Source: Fonsecaea monophora
Lineage: Eukaryota; Ascomycota; Eurotiomycetes; Chaetothyriales; Herpotrichiellaceae
NCBI RefSeq assembly: GCF_001642475.1
Contig: NW_019173989.1
Location: 62,001 to 126,000 of the forward strand
DNA: 64,000 nucleotides
Reading direction: 5' to 3'
The translations under genes and the position numbers were made by a program. How positions within the stretch are numbered: the first letter of the stretch is position 1; each line of letters opens with the position of its first letter. Below the pieces are notes generated by a model. The model was not told where the DNA came from and made no database searches. It saw only the letters and a program-made list of their open reading frames with translations. Positions 54,401-64,000 of this stretch are shown here, piece by piece.

Positions 54401-57070
54401 ATGAAGTCAATGGCACTGGTGTGCTGCAGGCCAGAAATAATCGGACGGAATGATGTGGTGGTAAAGGACTGCTGAGCAAGTTGGTGAGAAGTGTTGAACA
54501 TCGGGCGTCGTTGACGCATTTTTGGCACTGATGGGCAGCAACGCGTGAGTCGCGGTTGTGTGATCGTGTGGAGTCTTGACGTTCGTTGCTGTCGCACAGG
54601 TGTGAGGGACGCACTGCGGGTGCACAGTGTGCCTGTCAGTTGGTTCACGGATTATGGCTGATCCGTACTCTGGGCACGTGCTTCAGATTATAGATCGGAG
54701 AAATCGGGTGTTGGGGGCCAATAATTTCTTGGCGCCGAGGGATTGCTCGTCTATGCGGGCCAACCCAGCAACCATGCCAAGCCTGGCAATCCCAATTGGG
54801 TATGCACGCTAGGCCCAAACCTGACTTTTCATCGACCGACAAAGAAAAGTACCGCGCGGATCCCGGGGACAAGCGAGTCCTCACCCCGCGCCTGATGGGT
54901 CCAGGGGTTGACGGATCAGCATGATTAGTCCGTACAGAAACATCCACGTCATGATCAGCAAAGGTTCGGTCGTCATTTCATGTGATTGGGGACAAACCCC
55001 CGACGAGCGACTCAGGTGAGCCTCTCATGGGGGCTTCTTACCGAACCATCCATCCTCGGTGCCAGTAACGGGTATAGTCACCCATTGGAGCCACTTGGAC
55101 CCTTGACTCCTTGTGCTGAGTGAGACTTGTTGAGGTCAATGTAGGAAGAACGAGAGAGGTCTCTTGGACCAATCATCATGAGAAATCCTGCATGGGAGGC
55201 ACGGATCTCACAGTGTGTCCGACTCCATTGCACTGAGTTGGCTACTGGCATGTTAACATGCTAGCACGAGACAAATGACCTTCCACAATATCGGTTGCCT
55301 CTGATGCTGGCACGTGGGATGGAATTTACAGTGCCATGCAAATTCATCAGCCATTGTCTTGTCCCAATTGAGCCGAGGTCAACTAAACCCGTCACGTGAG
55401 ACCCGGAATTCATCTCCTGTGATTAACGTTCGTCTGATGATGAAGAAACTCTGGTGTTTTGCTTTGTGCTGCCGAGAGTGAGAACAAATGGCTGAGAGAT
55501 GGAGTCTGGACAGCATCAACTCTAGTAGCCGCTACTCTAAAGAATAAATGGAATGAATTACTTACCTTTCTTTAGAGCAAGCGCGGCTTCCACCTTGTTC
55601 AATCACTGCCACTACGCCTGCCCCAGCTCGCCGTGTTGGATTCCCTTGGTGCCGCCTTCGCTCAAACGAGATAATGGCGGTGAAACACCCTCTGAATTGC
55701 GGGTCACGGTGCTGATCAATAGAAGCAGACGAATTCCAATGCTGCTGGACAATGAACGCGTTCAAAGCTGGTTGCAGAACATGGATGAGGCTGGCTGGCT
55801 GGTCGGCGGAGCAGATCCGGGAGGGTTTAAGAGATTAACGATGGGCGGCGATGCACCCTCTGTGAATTTGCTAATCACCACGGGGTGGTCAGTCAAGGAG
55901 ACGGACGGTAGATCAGCCGACGGCGAGCAGAATATCACAAGCTCGAGGGCTCTGCCAGGCGCATCTCATCATAGCAGCATCTTCACAGTCCACTCCCATG
56001 GCGTTCTCTCTGGTCAGACACGGCTAAGTCAGACATTGCCGCCTCGTCAACGTGGCAGCTGATTTGGTCGCTCTCTGTCGAATCCAGGTGGGTCCTCTTC
56101 ACCAATCGGGCCAGGGCGTGAGAAGCGGGAAAGATGAAGTGAAAATCGTGTGAAATGGCAACAAGTCGGAGCCACAACGCACTTGTGGTTCACCCATGCT
56201 TCGTATTAATCCAATCTTACGCCCAATGTTTGTGAATCGCCCGCAGACAACAGTGTCCGCTTTTTATCCTGTCCCGGCCGATCGCCGTCTGCAGTTTGAC
56301 AATGGCAACGAGCGGCCTAGCGTCCTGTTTTTCCGTCTGTACTGAAACCGAAGAGTCAATTCGGAGCGACTCTTGATGCACAACAGAGCTTTTGCCGGTT
56401 TTCTCGACATTCCCAATCTTCTTTGCAGGTGGAGTTCTGTTTGGTCGCACGAGATAGCTGGACAGCCTGCGCCGTCAAAGTCGGATATCAGTCCCCGATG
56501 TGCAGCATCTATGATCATCTCAATCCCAACTCACCACTTTCTGAAGGTTGGCGAGCTGCCTTGTCTGGCCCTGTCCTTTTATGCCGAATGCATGAATGCA
56601 AGCGTCGTACTTTGCACGAAATCTAATTGGAGCGATTTGTGCCCATATCTTCCGTGAATAGAGGATGGACTGAGAGGGCAGGAACACTCGGACCATGATG
56701 CGAGTGCCAATCAGGAGCCCACACTCGGGAACCAAGCTTCCCTGCGGAGGTGCGAATCGCTGTATTAAGCGCGTAAGAAAAGCTCTTTCTGCCATAGAGA
56801 CAGACGGGATTGAGGAGATGGACGGGTGTTGATGGATGACGACGCCGGGCCAGGGCCCTGGTCGGCGCTCTTGGCATCCCTTTTCACCTTCCTGCTGCAT
56901 ATGAACTCCACCGAGGAGGTATCATCCTCGGTCTGGCGTCTCTTGCGATCTGGTGCCAGAGTTCAGTGTTGGTCACGCGTTGACGCAGGGGGTGAGCGTA
57001 CCGTTACTCGGTATATGCCAGGAAGTGGCGCCTTTGCTGCGTATTGCCGAGCGCGAACCATATTTCGAAT
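54401..57070. other. Stretch without a supported gene
   Basis: A plus frame at 55553-56062 is open for 169 codons (MNYLPFFRASAASTLFNHCH) but has no motif and is overlapped by others. I do not call it. No clear repeats or RNA genes were seen. Confidence 0.35.
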
Positions 57071-57180
57071 CGTTGGCCCGGGGTGGTTTGGCGAGGGAAG
57101 CCGCCCTGCCTAAACCACGTGTCATATTGTTGGCTCGGGTTGGATTAGCGAAGGCGGCTTCTCTGTCAACACCACGGGCT
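57071..57180. repeat. Two-copy imperfect tandem duplication of about 57 bp
   Basis: TTGGCCCGGGGTGG at 57074 and TTGGCTCGGGTTGG at 57131 begin two units that continue in parallel through GCGAGGGAAGC/GCGAAGGCGGC to a shared ACCACG. They lie in an open plus frame without recognised function. Confidence 0.55.
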
Positions 57181-60100
57181 CGGGCATTTCCGCTCATGGC
57201 ACTGCCAAGGTATACCCCTCCATCCGAACGGCCCCCCGGATTGTTAGCTGGTGGAGGAGAAGCGAAGCAGGTCCCTCCAGTTGGGCGGCTGCATTATGGT
57301 TATTCCGAAACCCGATTTGCTTTCCGGAATGTTGTTACTCCGGGCCCGTACCCCATGCACCAGATTATTCATACTCCAGACCCGGGTCGACAGAATCGAC
57401 ACCAGTGCCAAGAGGCCAAGAGGCCAAGACACTTAGTCGATGCACAAACCCGAGTCAAGGTTAAAGTCAAGTTCCCATCAAGTTTCTCACGTAGTCATCA
57501 TGGGCAATGCAGGCCATAAGAGTGCGGGCCACCACCACCACCACCAACTCTCAAGGCCCCAAGCATCAACTTCTACTCGAGCAGTACATGCCCTCCATTC
57601 CGAATCATTGCGCACGCTATTCTTGCACGAAATTGAATGTCAATGGCAGCCCGGGAGGATCAGTTAACCCAGTCGTTGAATCCATTTCCTCAATGGTATG
57701 TCCGAGCCGTTGGACACAAGAAGCCGGGGACCCAATTAAGCTGAAGTTGTCATGTGCATCCCATACACGAGGGCCAAGAAAGCGAGTAAATCTGGTCGAG
57801 AACGATGACGTCGCTTACATTTCGGTAAGATTTGATTGGCAGGGTCATAGGTTCTCGTCTTCCCAGGAAAGCAGCATGACAAACGCACCAGATTATAGCC
57901 CATCGCTCAGCCAGCCGAGCGATCGGGAGAGACTTTTTCTCGAAATATGCAGTGGATACTTGAAAAACCCAATCGCGACGACATAACACGAGGAACATGC
58001 TCGAACTACATGCCACCTCAATCAACTATCCGGACGGCCTCCATTGTCTGGCTGCACTCCGCAATAACATCCGGACTGGAAGCGGATGGATAGGATAGGA
58101 CAGCGGTGGAATGCTTGAACCACTCGCTGAAACACACCGGTGTCCCGACTCGAGAGGATAGAGAGATATTGAATCACCAGACTTGGCCGCGGTAACGCTT
58201 CATGCAAGGCATCCAAGGTCTAGTACCGGACAAAGCAACGACCATGAGCGACATCTACGCATTGACTGAGATGACTGTTGACGTGTTGGCGCCGTAGCGG
58301 CCGTCATAGCGGTACTGACGTCCGTACTCAGCGCTTTGGACACGAGATCAAACGTGCCGGGAATCATGAGCAACATCACGATCGACGGCGCAATCAATGA
58401 GGTTCGGGTACGCCCGGCCAGACCCGGTAGAGGTGGGCCAACGAGAAGCAGCAGTAGCGCGCCGAAGTGACCGTTATTGGCAGTGCTGGTCATGATCGTG
58501 GTGAACTCGAACTTGGCGATGCGCATATCCGCACTGATAACGACGACAGCGATGAGGCGTTGCGGGATCCAGTCAGCTTCACGTCGATCTTCACCATTGC
58601 ATCCCGTGCACCAGGATGGTCATGGACCTTGCTGTTATCGTCGTTGTTCCACAGGAAGGGAGCCTCTGGCGTCATCATATCACGTGATCTTCTCCATCGG
58701 CTCAGTAATGCATGTTCACCAACCTGTCACTCTCCGCCTTGAAGACTGGAAACCTTTTCTTGGAGCTGGTACATCTGGTCGACTGAGGGCAACAGCTGAC
58801 TCCAAGACAGGAACGAGGACGTTTTAAGTCATCACCAATCATCTTCCGGGGGGAAGCCGAGTGTGGCGCCGGAGTGAGCGTCAATTGATCTATTCAAACG
58901 AAAATTTTGCGCGATTTCAATGGCCCGTATGGAGTCTAGCAAGTCAGAACCGTTCGTGCCTAGCCTGACCAATTTATCCCCAAGCGCTCATCCTGCCGGT
59001 GCCCGGTCAAAGAATTTTGCATAGCCAACTCTTGACTCATCCCGCTCCGCGTCTTGTTCCAAGGATAGTCACTTCTTGGTCTGAGTTCCGCAATCGACCG
59101 AGACAGTACTGCCAACAAGCAGGGCACTGGGGCCATGAATGATATTGAGACCATGAACAACATCAGTCATACGAGGAAGCAGTGGAAGAAGTCAAGTCCT
59201 GGAGGTGATGAAGTACCGCTTGATACCACGGGTGCTGGGCAGAGTCGCCAAAAAGGGGTCGTTTTCCACTCGCGCGACCATAGGGCTCCTACGAAAGCAT
59301 CAAGCGCAACGTATCCGGTTTGCCGCATTTGAATTTCTCCATTAGCCTGACTGATCTTGGATGGCTTTTTTCAATTTTCATGTGGCTCTGCTCTCTTGTC
59401 CACGGTGGCTGGGGGCCAGGGGGATACTAGGGGGACTTCCGCCATCAGGGCTCAGTCTCAACTCTCCTCGACCGCTGCTCCTCTTTTACCCTTTTGGATG
59501 ACATTTGAGCTCTTAGTTTTGACTCGCTTCTGGCTTCACTCATTGGGCTGATAGCGAAACCTCTCTCGACGCGCGAATTGGGAGTGTCTTTGGCGACACT
59601 GTCATGAGTTCTTCACATCTTGAGGCATCCTGGGCTTTTGGACGTGGCCAGTCAGCTTGATCTGATACTCACCATCCTTCCCTTTGCTCTCGGCCTCCAC
59701 CTTCCGCACAGAAGCGCGTGCTAGACGTGCTTGTTAATAACTTGTGGACGGTGAATGGAATCGCGTCCCTTATCTATCGGATGCTCTGGCCTTGCACCGT
59801 CAATCTGCAGCTCCCCAAGAGCCGCCCACAAGAAGACTTTGCCAAGTACGACTTTTCCCAAATCCTGGCAATCACGGGCATCATTCAGTCATTCTAGCTG
59901 TCAAATCTGGCTCCGTTAGTCCTCATTGAAGTTATATCATAGGAGCCACCAACGTTGCCCAGGGCGGCTTGTGACGTGCCACTCATCTCGTTGTCTTGGC
60001 AAAACCCCTGGAGCTGCTATCGACGCGCAAATTTGCCCCTTGATTTGTCGATCTCATTCCCGAGATCACGTACAGCAAACAGTTAATATCTCCAGCAAGA

Positions 60101-60192
60101 CCTTTTGTCAATATGACACAGACATTGCGATTCCTCGGTGGCTGCCCACCTGCCTGGCTGCGTTGCTTAAACATCATGTAATGGGAAAAAAC
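57181..60192. other. Stretch without a supported gene
   Basis: A minus frame at 58200-58526 (MRIAKFEFTTIMTSTANNGH) contains two hydrophobic segments and could be a small membrane protein or a fragment. A plus frame at 57507-57986 is open without motifs. Neither is strong enough to call. Confidence 0.3.
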
Positions 60193-60567
60193 TCAAGTCC
60201 ACGTTGGGTGTTTACGCCTTTCCCCTCTCGACCTCGACTCTCCAAAACAAAAGGATTCGAGGGCTGTTAAGGTGACCTCCTCCGCCAACCGCTTCACAAT
60301 GCTCGAAAGTCGATCAATCTCCCTGTATCTGCGGCCTGTCCTTGCGTCAAGGTCTTCGCTAAGGCAGAGAGGACAGCTCATCTCGTTGACCATGCACTTC
60401 CTTCCCCCCACAAGCCAACACCACTCGAGCCTCCACGCCTTCCCCGTTCTTCTCAGTCTCGGCTTCTTTCTACGGATACCGCAAGGCAATACGATCGAAT
60501 CAGTGCAATAAGCATACGAAACTGAATCAATCCAGCTCAACAGGAAGACAACGAGTCCCAAGACCAT
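60193..60567 (-). CDS. Possible small protein with a hydrophobic N-terminus
   Basis: A minus frame beginning at an ATG near 60567 (MVLGLVVFLLSWIDSVSYAY) has a signal-like hydrophobic start and ends at a stop at 60193. The middle holds a CPLCLSED pair of cysteines and a charged helix. It is not recognised. It borders one arm of the inverted repeat, so it may be part of the same old element. Confidence 0.22.
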   Translation of the reverse strand: MVLGLVVFLLSWIDSVSYAYCTDSIVLPCGIRRKKPRLRRTGKAWRLEWCWLVGGRKCMVNEMSCPLCLSEDLDARTGRRYREIDRLSSIVKRLAEEVTLTALESFCFGESRSRGERRKHPTWT

Positions 60568-60842
60568 CTCACAAACATGCCGAATATGCAACCGTGGAAG
60601 CACGTGACTACCAGGAGTGGCTTACATGCTCTGCCGTAAAAGCAGCACTTGAAGGTCCACCCTACATGATAACTAAGCGAGGCTGCATATCACATGGCAG
60701 GCTGAGTTTCCTCTCCGTCTCGCAATTTCAGAAACATTGTTTGTCGGGTCACAAAAATCTTCGGGTATTTCCCAATCCGGAAATACTTCTACCCAAAACA
60801 GAAAAAGACTCTTGGCAGCACTGCACTCGAGGCTTTTGTCCA
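60565..60842 (+). repeat. Diverged inverted repeat, left copy
   Basis: About 80% identical by eye to the reverse complement of 62205-62455. The plus frame reads ITKRGCISHGRLSF and HCLSGHKNLRVFPNPEILLP. The other copy reads ITKQGCISHVRLSF and RCLSGHKNLRVFPNPATLLP. Long perfect blocks such as TTTGTCGGGTCACAAAAA are shared. This may be a fragment of a mobile element or a duplicated gene piece. Confidence 0.75.
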
Positions 60843-62204
60843 CCACCTCACACGGAAAACAAAATAGCCCCATGCTTGTGTCTCGACGTGACAGTGATGG
60901 TTGTTGCCGCCGCTGTTGCCGTCGATCCCGGCTGCCGTCTGCCGTCCCCAACGTGCTGCTCTTGTCAAACTGGTACTCGGAGGCGGCGGCGGCTTCGCAT
61001 CAACAAGCACGCAACAAAGCCAGCCTGCTGGTAGAAGGTACGACCCGTCTCCAGATTTATTTTGAAGAGAATCTACCTATTTCTACTGATGAGCAGCTGA
61101 CACGGCCGCCGTCACGGTGGAGCAGAATACTTCCCCGTCAGCGAATTGTGAGACCTCGTCATATGTTTCGGCCTCTTCAGAAAGTAATACTACAGCGGAA
61201 TCGTGACCAGAGGGCATTGGATGTCAGCCACATGTGCTCGGAAACAGAAAAGAATCCTTTCAGTGCTCGGAAAGCCAGACCTTCAATATGTTCGTTTGGC
61301 CATCCGTAGGGAAGAAGGGACGAACCGTTAGCCAGTGGTGAAGCCAGAATGGTGGTGCATAGTAGTTCAACCCTGAAGCCACAGGAAGAACAGAGCGAAG
61401 GCTCACTTTTCGTGGGTGATCAAGGCGAGGTCGGTCATTCTTGTGTCACTATCTCCCCAGCTTGGGTTTGTTGAAGTCGAGCCCTCTTTGAGCCCAGTGC
61501 AGCCCAGGGCCTGGCAGGAGAAAAGCGAGACAGCAAAGGTACAAGGAGGGATGAGGGAAAGGGGAAGGCAAAAAGACGTGGCCAAAAGAGAGGAGAGATG
61601 GAAGACGGAAAACTGTTCTACCAGCGGTTGATAGCGGCCTTGGCTTTTGCTTTGCGTGCCGTGGCCTATTGATGCCTTCCCACACTTGGACCTTTCCTTG
61701 GACAGGGAAGTGTCGGTTGCTCCGGTGGTTCCCCACGACGACGAGTCCTTCGGGCTTAGCAGCTAGTGGTTAAGGTGACAATATCCAAAAACGTGCTCCG
61801 GTGGATTCGAACAAAGTGCGCGGCATCCCAAGAAAGCAGTGTGATTCTCCCAGGCCGCCGAAACCGATCATGTTCGTGGAGTTGGACCCGAGGTCGAAAC
61901 TGAATCTGTCATCGGCCGAACAACTGGGGGACATGTACCCCGATGTTGTATTCTTGTTGGGACTTCCAATGGCCATTGCGGCCCATCATCAAGAGCGACA
62001 GTGACTGTGTCCGGGTCGCATGTACAGGACTCGTGTACGATGTAGGTTTCTCCTGAGGCAGTCACGCTTTATTGTACAACGGACCATTGCACACGTTGAC
62101 GAACTTGAGCCCACCTGCTGATCCTGGATGAGCGCGGCCCTCGGCATCTGCCCCGAAAAACCTGTGGTCGGCGACGTCAGAGAGGCGGGGGGAGAGAGGG
62201 GTCA
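60843..62204. other. Spacer between the inverted copies, no gene seen
   Basis: Frames at 60737-61309 and 61770-62004 are open but give arbitrary-looking peptides. I see no transposase motif in the spacer. Confidence 0.35.
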
Positions 62205-62455
62205 CAGTCCGCGAGCGCAGTGTTGCCGAGAGTTTTCTGTTTTGGGTAGGAGTGTTGCCGGATTAGGAAATACACGGAGGTTTTTGTGACCCGACAAACA
62301 GCGTTTCTGAATTTCCGAAGACGGGCAAAAACTCAGCCTGACATGTGATATGCAGCCTTGCTTAGTTATCAAGTAGGGTCGACCATCAAGTGCAGTCCGT
62401 ACGGGGAAGTATGTAAGCCAGTCTTGTAGACACGTGCTTATACTTGGCATATTTG
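62205..62455 (-). repeat. Diverged inverted repeat, right copy
   Basis: Mirror copy of 60565-60842. Small indels (a three-base gap after the CCAAAACAGAAA block) and many substitutions separate the two, so the duplication is old. Similar reading frames survive in both, which hints at a common coding ancestor. Confidence 0.75.
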
Positions 62456-63687
62456 ACATATTTGTACACCAGCCTTGGCGACAAAGACTTTTGCTTCTTG
62501 CTGCGCTGGATCAATTCAATTTTGTATTTGTTTTCGACATGTCTGCATTCGACAATGAAGTCGGCGATCTTCCAGCCCACGACACCAAAATTTCTCGTCC
62601 CGTGGACAGGGAACGCCGAAAAAATGGCAAGCAGCACGGTCGGGTTGGCGCGAGGTTGACTAGGCAGTGAACGACACATTTCGAGTGCGGAATGGGGGAT
62701 GTTGTCGGGGACAGTAAAGATTTGGGATACATTCTGCGACCTTGTAAGAAGTGCCACTTGTGTCATTGACCGCGCAGCGACGTTCGCGACGTTCTATGGG
62801 AGACAAGAGGTTGAGGTTGAGGTTTCGACAAGGAGCATGAAGACAAGTGAATTTATGTCCCGGGCGAGCTCCTTCAGGTAACCATTCGCGGGGCGATCGA
62901 TTCCTCACTGTACCTGTTATACCTCACTTACCTCGTGAAGCGCACGCTCCGTGCTAATTTTCTCGCTCCGGGGTAGCCAAGGAGGAAGCACGCGAGTCGA
63001 CGAAGCCGTGCACGGCGCGAGACGCGGACGGAGTGGCATGCATGAGCAAGGAGAGGCAAGAGAAGGGCAAGAAGTGTTGACGGCTCCTCAATGTAAAGTG
63101 ATCGGACCATGTACAGATCGGTAGCCGGCTGTTTGTCTACCACTTCCTCTTTCGACGGCAATGTTTGTTATTCTTGAATAGTAACGTTTTCCAGCTTTCT
63201 ACCAGTAGCTGGGGGCTGAGAGTGGCACTGCAAATCAGTAGTTATTGATATATTCTGCCTAGGCGCACACCTTCCGGCGTATCCCAGGCGCCAGCTCTGG
63301 TTGGATGGTCACCTCGGTGAGAGGAGATGCCGACTGCCAACTCGAGACAACTCAACGTCGAAAAGCCCGAAGCCCGAGAAGCTCCAACGACACCCAGAGA
63401 TGCCGGAGCAAAGACATACTTACCAGGTGCAACTGCCGCTTCTGGGGTTTCAGCTGCATGCGGGGATAAGTTTGCGTTATGGAAAAGACGGACGTCCCCG
63501 CCTTACGACGCCGCAGCTGGTCACTGGCTCCTGTTGTGATACATACGGGCTGAAAGAATTCAACGACGAGTGTGTCCCGCAGGCCCCGCCTCACCATTCT
63601 CATATGAAGCCTACAAGAACATGAAGTCCTTTTTCTCTTTTGGTAGTATATTTCTTCTCCAATGTAGATTGATGTAGTTAAGGGGTT
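62456..63687. other. Stretch without a supported gene
   Basis: A minus frame at 62386-62766 contains FGVVGWKIADFIVECRHVEN, which has coding-like composition and extends out of the right repeat copy, so it may be part of the same degenerate element. A plus frame at 63301-63624 is open without motifs. Confidence 0.3.
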
Positions 63688-64000
63688 TCAGACCGTCCAG
63701 TTATAAAGGTCGATAGTCTCTTCTTGAGACCCTTGGCTGTTTCTTTCTCGGGGACTCAGTGTTCCTCCTGGGACAGAAGACGAAGAGGGTACGTCTGGAG
63801 GATCGGTTGGAAATGGATCAGGATTCAGCGCTCGATTCGACCAAAAATGGGAGATCGACCTCGTCCCGCCCGACAACACCGAACCCAGCCGCAGACCCAA
63901 TGTCAGCAGACGAAACATGTACCTCCAAGGACGTCTGGTTTCAACAGGTACATTGTTCAAGGCGAGCCCAACAAAGCAATGAATGCAGCGAAGGTTTCTC
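63688..64000 (-). CDS. C-terminal part of a gene running off the right edge
   Basis: The minus frame is open from the window edge to the stop at 63688. It reads CIHCFVGLALNNVPVETRRP, then WRYMFRLLTLGLRLGSVL and SISHFWSNRALNPDPFP, and ends in a Ser/Pro-rich tail (PPDVPSSSSVPGGTLSPRE) and YNWTV. Composition is protein-like but no family is recognised. The start lies beyond 64000. Confidence 0.35.
   Translation of the reverse strand, partial: RNLRCIHCFVGLALNNVPVETRRPWRYMFRLLTLGLRLGSVLSGGTRSISHFWSNRALNPDPFPTDPPDVPSSSSVPGGTLSPRERNSQGSQEETIDLYNWTV

Noticed and set aside
55553..56062. 169-codon plus frame as a gene
   Set aside because: No motif, no splice or promoter support, and composition like neighbouring non-coding DNA.
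60737..61309. 190-codon plus frame as a gene
   Set aside because: Overlaps the left inverted-repeat copy in a different frame from the conserved one and reads Arg/Ser-rich arbitrary sequence.

Overview
The window looks like nuclear DNA from a filamentous ascomycete (Pezizomycotina). Genes are monocistronic and widely spaced. They are split by short GT-AG introns of about 49-109 bp, several with CTAAT or CTGAC-type branch points. The recognisable families are typically fungal: a Dal5/Liz1-type major facilitator transporter, a flavin monooxygenase, a TauD-type dioxygenase, a FunK1 protein kinase, F-box proteins, fungal APH-like kinases, a DUF6914-like protein and PD-(D/E)XK-like proteins. The FunK1/F-box/APH/DUF6914 mix is common in Eurotiomycetes such as black yeasts (Chaetothyriales), but that placement is inference. 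I see no rRNA, convincing tRNA, CRISPR array or viral gene.

Layout. From 1 to about 9 kb the DNA is gene-poor: an APH-like gene carrying a one-base frameshift (2035-3678), an unrecognised gene with one clear intron (3732-4650), and poorly resolved minus-strand coding sequence (7736-8908). From 9.2 to 15.7 kb lies the best-preserved metabolic block. A minus-strand vitamin/anion-type transporter is divergent from a flavin monooxygenase, which is followed by a TauD/TfdA-type 2-oxoglutarate dioxygenase. A GATA palindrome and E-box-bearing repeats lie between the last two, which suggests nutrient-controlled use of a small sulfonate, amine or acid.

From 16 to 28 kb the sequence is mostly decayed. 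It contains a minus-strand remnant with in-frame stops (16.2-17.3 kb), an orphan half-homeodomain exon (18.9 kb), an intact DUF6914-like gene (22118-22678), a frameshifted APH gene (22.8-23.8 kb), a minisatellite, a broken PD-(D/E)XK-like gene (24.9-25.8 kb) and a reading frame broken by a single TAA (27445-28173).

From 30 to 50 kb is a better-preserved accessory block: two related F-box proteins (30068-31804 and 39414-40835), a two-exon coiled-coil protein (33387-34288), a FunK1 kinase (35231/35733-37658), a two-exon PD-(D/E)XK-like protein (42421-43636) and a 726-residue repeat protein whose C-terminus resembles a degenerate APH kinase (47526-49706). From 50 kb to the end I find almost no firm genes but many degenerate repeats. 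These include an approximately 115-bp tandem family (54.0-54.4 kb), a CTTGTGG-rich tract (52.4-52.7 kb) and two diverged inverted copies of one element (60.6 and 62.3 kb). A truncated minus-strand reading frame runs off the right edge.

Overall the window reads as a fast-evolving accessory region with one conserved catabolic block and many broken genes. Exon borders are read from the sequence and have no transcript support.
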